DNA of 15,484 nt from an uncultured bacterium (GTDB lineage: Bacteria; Patescibacteriota; Minisyncoccia; Phycocordibacterales; UBA1006), in contig CALDKO010000040.1 in the NCBI GenBank assembly GCA_937898165.1, forward strand, positions 1-15,484, written 5' to 3'. Below, piece by piece: positions 13,291 through 15,484 of the stretch (position 1 is the first letter of the stretch; each line of letters starts with the position of its first letter). The position numbers were made by a program, and so were the translations under genes. A model generated the notes under the pieces. That model searched no databases. It saw only the letters and a list, made by a program, of their open reading frames with translations, and had not been told where the DNA came from.

Positions 13291-13599
13291 TTATTCTCTT
13301 CCTTCCTCTATATATTTTCTTACAATATCTGCTACAGTTTTTTTATTTATATTTTTATTAAGACAATAAGGTGTTTCAAACCAAGACTCAAGCTTTTTCA
13401 CACCTTTACTAGAATTACAAGAACGGCAACAAAGAGCAATATTCCAGTTCTCTACATCCTTCGCTTTATTGTTTATATGTTCCCAAGATGCCATATCACA
13501 AGAGTTATTACCAAAAACAATTCCGCAGTAAACACAGACTACATCTCTGCGTCTAACGGTTTCTTCTAATGATTTTGGAATATTCCATTTATTTGCCAT
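13291..13599 (-). CDS. HNH endonuclease family protein (102 aa)
   Basis: Small zinc-binding nuclease of the HNH family. CxxC (C22-C25 in VVCVYCG), WEHI with H41, N53 in NWNIALCC, and a second CxxC plus N (C58-C61-N62 in CRSCNSSKG) follow the family order; two zinc-binding knuckles bracket the catalytic His. Free-standing HNH proteins cut DNA in restriction, phage packaging, homing or repair settings, and the role here is not determined. Nothing is fused to it. It lies between recG and a hairpin-rich stretch, near a serine recombinase, so it may belong to a mobile or defence region. TATATC ends 6 nt before ATG, a possible leaderless arrangement but a weaker match than for its neighbours. Confidence 0.85.
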   Translation of the reverse strand: MANKWNIPKSLEETVRRRDVVCVYCGIVFGNNSCDMASWEHINNKAKDVENWNIALCCRSCNSSKGVKKLESWFETPYCLNKNINKKTVADIVRKYIEEGRE

Positions 13600-13878
13600 A
13601 TTCTAGATATATCTCGTACTATCACGATTTTTGCGGAGGCAGAATATATTCCCTATGGTCATTATTCTGCACTGCGCAAATTATAGTCACTACGCTCCTT
13701 AATTTGCGGAGAGGGTCGTGTTAGAACTTTTCACCGACAAGCCCCATAAGGTTATTTTTAATAATTTTATTTTGCCATAACGACGTATCTCGTGCGACTT
13801 CAAAAAGTGACAAAAGTGACACTACTTAAGCATGTAAAATTACATGAATATGTCACTTTTTTAATAAAAACCATTATA
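13600..13878. other. Gene-free, hairpin-rich intergenic stretch
   Basis: No plausible gene. It holds two consecutive stem-loops, GCAGAATA (13639-13646)/TATTCTGC (13663-13670) and CGCAAATTA (13675-13683)/TAATTTGCG (13700-13708), bracketed by direct copies of TTTGCGGAG (13630-13638 and 13703-13711). Further on is the large hairpin at 13812-13860. TATCTCGT occurs at both ends of the region (around 13610 and 13786). It could be a remnant repeat or an attachment site. Confidence 0.55.
13812..13863. terminator. Two-part hairpin, probable terminator of the 170-residue gene
   Basis: Outer stem AAAAGTGACA (13812-13821)/TGTCACTTTT (13851-13860) encloses inner stem CATGTAA (13831-13837)/TTACATG (13840-13846). 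T tracts flank it on both strands. A second tandem copy of AAAAGTGACA precedes it (13802-13811). Confidence 0.6.
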
Positions 13879-14391
13879 TTATAACTCTAATTCTGTTTTT
13901 ATCTTCTGTATTAGTTTTAGTAGTGTTCCATTTGCGTATTTGACATCTTTTTCTTTTATTTTACCTCTTGTTTTTAGTAAATGAAGAGTATTTCTTGTTT
14001 CTCTTATTTTATTAATACTTTTATATAAGCTCTTACCGAGAGTGTTTTCTAATAATTTAATACAATCATAAAAACTAGGGTCAAACCTTTTGTCCTTCTT
14101 TCTTATTGCAACAACAACTTCACCTAAGTTATTCTGAAATTGGCTTCCAAGTTGAGCAATATGTGTAAATTTCTCTTCTTCTAGAAATAACTTTTTTTCT
14201 GAAAAATAATACAACAATAACGCTTCAATGATAGAAGCAGTGTAAAGAATAATTGTTCTGTATGATTCCTCTCGATTTTTTTCTGGAATTTTTTCACTCA
14301 ACAACCAAAGTATTGATGAAAAATCAATAGAATTAATTATGTTATTTCTAAGTTTCTTATTTGAAATAAAATCGAAACCATCTTTGTCCAT
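13879..14391 (-). CDS. Helical protein, weakly HEPN-like (170 aa)
   Basis: I do not firmly recognise it. It is soluble and predominantly helical by composition. Near the C-terminus INKIRETRNTLHLLK (127-140) has an R-N-x-x-H core that resembles the RNase motif of HEPN proteins (usually R-x4-6-H); the R130 to H137 spacing would be six. HEPN proteins are common toxins and phage-defence RNases. The ATG is 3 nt after the stop of the 59-residue gene, so the two form one transcript, the small gene first, as in many antitoxin-toxin pairs. The unit is AT-rich, lacks visible orthology to core genes and faces a serine recombinase, which suits accessory DNA. The function is a hypothesis. Confidence 0.65.
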   Translation of the reverse strand: MDKDGFDFISNKKLRNNIINSIDFSSILWLLSEKIPEKNREESYRTIILYTASIIEALLLYYFSEKKLFLEEEKFTHIAQLGSQFQNNLGEVVVAIRKKDKRFDPSFYDCIKLLENTLGKSLYKSINKIRETRNTLHLLKTRGKIKEKDVKYANGTLLKLIQKIKTELEL

Positions 14392-14394
14392 AAA

Positions 14395-14574
14395 TTATTT
14401 TTTATTACGAGATGAATCAGCCATTTTTAGAAGCTTAGACAAAGAAGAAGCTCCTGTTTCTTTTAAAACGGTAGCGAGTTTTTTATCTGAACGATGCCCT
14501 AAATCTACACCATATTGTTTTTCTATGGTTCCAACAAGAGTATCTCCTCTTTTTTTGTGAATCATTTTACTCAT
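14395..14574 (-). CDS. Small basic protein, first gene of the two-gene unit (59 aa)
   Basis: MSKMIHKKRGDTLVGTIEKQ..., 59 residues ending ADSSRNKK, with the central run YGVDLGHRSDKKLATVLKE and then TGASSLSKLLKMA. It is basic at both ends and looks like a small helical domain. The alternating charge could suit DNA binding, but no family is recognised. TATAAT (14586-14581) ends 6 nt before ATG, so the mRNA is probably leaderless. The stop codon is separated from the next ATG by only TTT, giving translational coupling with the 170-residue protein. A role as antitoxin or regulator of that partner is inferred from order and size only. Confidence 0.7.
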   Translation of the reverse strand: MSKMIHKKRGDTLVGTIEKQYGVDLGHRSDKKLATVLKETGASSLSKLLKMADSSRNKK

Positions 14575-14580
14575 AATCTT

Positions 14581-14586
14581 ATTATA
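14581..14586 (-). promoter_or_regulatory. -10 box of the 59/170-residue unit
   Basis: Perfect TATAAT on the minus strand (14586-14581), 6 nt before ATG. TTTGAA 16 nt upstream is a fair -35. Confidence 0.7.
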
Positions 14587-14700
14587 TCAGAATATACTTT
14601 TATTCAAAGACAATTAATTTTTTTACAAAGCGACTATACTACGTATTTATAGTTCTGCATAGACTTAGCAAATAGCTCTTTTTCTGTCATTAATTAATAT

Positions 14701-15484
14701 ATGGAAACATATACAACAGCTAGGATTAATAAGGAGATATTAATACCAACACAAAAAGTTAAATATGTATTGTATGCAAGGAAAAGCACCGAATCAGAAG
14801 AACGTCAGGTTCTCTCAATTGATTCACAGGTTAAAGAAATGTTACAACTTGCTGAACGAGACGGTTTAGAAGTAGCAGAAATTAGAAGAGAATCACATAG
14901 TGCCAAAGAATCAGGCCAACGACCTGTTTACAAAGAAATATTAGAAGATATACGACGAGGTAGATTTAATGGAATACTTACTTGGGCACCCGATCGTCTT
15001 TCTCGTAATGCAGGTGACTTAGGAAGTGTAGTTGATTTAATGGATCAGCAATTACTTTTAGAGATAAGAACATATGGACAGCATTTTAAGAATTCACCAA
15101 ACGAAAAGTTTCTATTAATGATTCTTTGTTCTCAAGCAAAACTTGAAAATGATAATAAAAGTGTAAATGTAAAACGTGGACTAAGAACTAGATGTGAAAT
15201 GGGATTAAGACCAGGGGTAGCACCAACTGGATACTTAAATGAAAAAAGGACCGATAGAAAATGTCAGGCAATTTTAGATCCAGAAAGAGCACCAGCTATT
15301 AAGAAGATGTTTGAGAAAGTTGCCTATGAGCATTGGAGTGGAAGGAAGATATATAACTGGCTTAGATTCGATTTGAACTTTAGGACTTCAAATGGAAAGA
15401 AACATCTTAGTTTAGGGAATATATACAAAATATTAGATAACCCTTTCTATTATGGTGTTTTTGAGTATCCAAAGAAAAGTGGTA
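14701..15484 (+). CDS. Large serine recombinase (site-specific), cut by the window end
   Basis: First 261 codons of a large serine recombinase of the phage-integrase/transposon type, which cuts both strands at att sites through a Ser-DNA link. KYVLYARKST (21-30) holds the catalytic Ser29 with R27. WAPDRLSRNAGDL (95-107) is the conserved DRLSR helix, and SIDSQ (39-43) is also typical. After about 150 residues the recombinase domain begins (VKRGLRTRCEMGLRPGVAPTGYLN), then the DPERAPAIKKMFEKVA and DNPFYYGVF segments usual in the family. The zinc ribbon and coiled coil lie beyond the window. It is divergent from the 59/170-residue unit. TATACT at 14635-14640 may be its -10, giving a leader of about 50 nt. 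No Shine-Dalgarno site precedes ATG 14701. Confidence 0.93.
   Translation, partial: METYTTARINKEILIPTQKVKYVLYARKSTESEERQVLSIDSQVKEMLQLAERDGLEVAEIRRESHSAKESGQRPVYKEILEDIRRGRFNGILTWAPDRLSRNAGDLGSVVDLMDQQLLLEIRTYGQHFKNSPNEKFLLMILCSQAKLENDNKSVNVKRGLRTRCEMGLRPGVAPTGYLNEKRTDRKCQAILDPERAPAIKKMFEKVAYEHWSGRKIYNWLRFDLNFRTSNGKKHLSLGNIYKILDNPFYYGVFEYPKKSG

Noticed and set aside
13600..13878. CRISPR-like array in the repeat-rich intergenic stretch
   Set aside because: There are only two short direct copies, no regular spacing, and no cas genes.
14731..14745. AAGGAG followed by ATA, a possible non-standard start for the serine recombinase
   Set aside because: AAGGAG is also just Lys-Glu codons, ATA starts are extremely rare, and ATG 14701 is in frame with no stop between. 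Kept only as a curiosity.

Overview
The window looks like a chromosomal segment of a small-genome, AT-rich bacterium, most likely of the Candidate Phyla Radiation (Patescibacteria, Parcubacteria-like). This is inferred from low GC, compact core genes separated by many short proteins of unknown function, a SecA with an acidic insertion and a shortened C-terminal half, and a very Lys/Ala-rich mini protein. Nothing here proves a taxon. TGA and TAA both serve as stops and nothing suggests a recoded genetic code.

Layout. 1-2920: a 41-residue histone-like Lys/Ala protein, then secA. 2925-3860: a cold-shock protein and a small secreted protein, both on the minus strand. 3895-4653: a tiny membrane protein and a NADAR-like protein. 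4654-4854: a GC-richer, gene-free patch with a partial copy of the tmRNA 3' end. 4857-5728: the trans-translation pair ssrA and smpB on the minus strand, with ssrA overlapping the last 18 nt of smpB. 5791-8140: a small membrane protein and ftsH. 8144-9488: divergent unknown genes sharing a symmetric promoter region. 9491-10220: a LysE-like transporter. 10225-10564: a tRNA-Ile(UAU) gene nested between the two halves of a decayed copy of itself. 10650-13230: a small membrane protein and recG. 13239-15484: an accessory-looking region with an HNH protein, a hairpin-rich intergenic stretch, a two-gene unit (59 and 170 codons, the latter weakly HEPN-like) and a divergent large serine recombinase that runs off the window.

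Expression. Almost every gene ends in its own hairpin terminator, so most units are single genes. Promoters of TTGACA/TATAAT type are easy to see and are very close to the start codons. For ftsH, recG, smpB, the NADAR-like gene and the 59-residue gene the -10 box ends only 6-9 nt before ATG, implying leaderless mRNAs. Four other genes have predicted A-rich leaders of about 10-16 nt with no Shine-Dalgarno sequence. Only the cold-shock gene has a long leader (about 78 nt).

Functional links. SecA (export), FtsH (membrane quality control) and SmpB/tmRNA (ribosome rescue and tagging) make this a protein export and quality-control neighbourhood. FtsH-type proteases are known to degrade some tmRNA-tagged proteins. 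RecG rescues stalled replication forks. The right end resembles an integrated element or defence-type island beside the recombinase. The best leads are the smpB/ssrA overlap, the nested tRNA-Ile(UAU) locus, the leaderless promoter pattern and the 59/170-codon pair.
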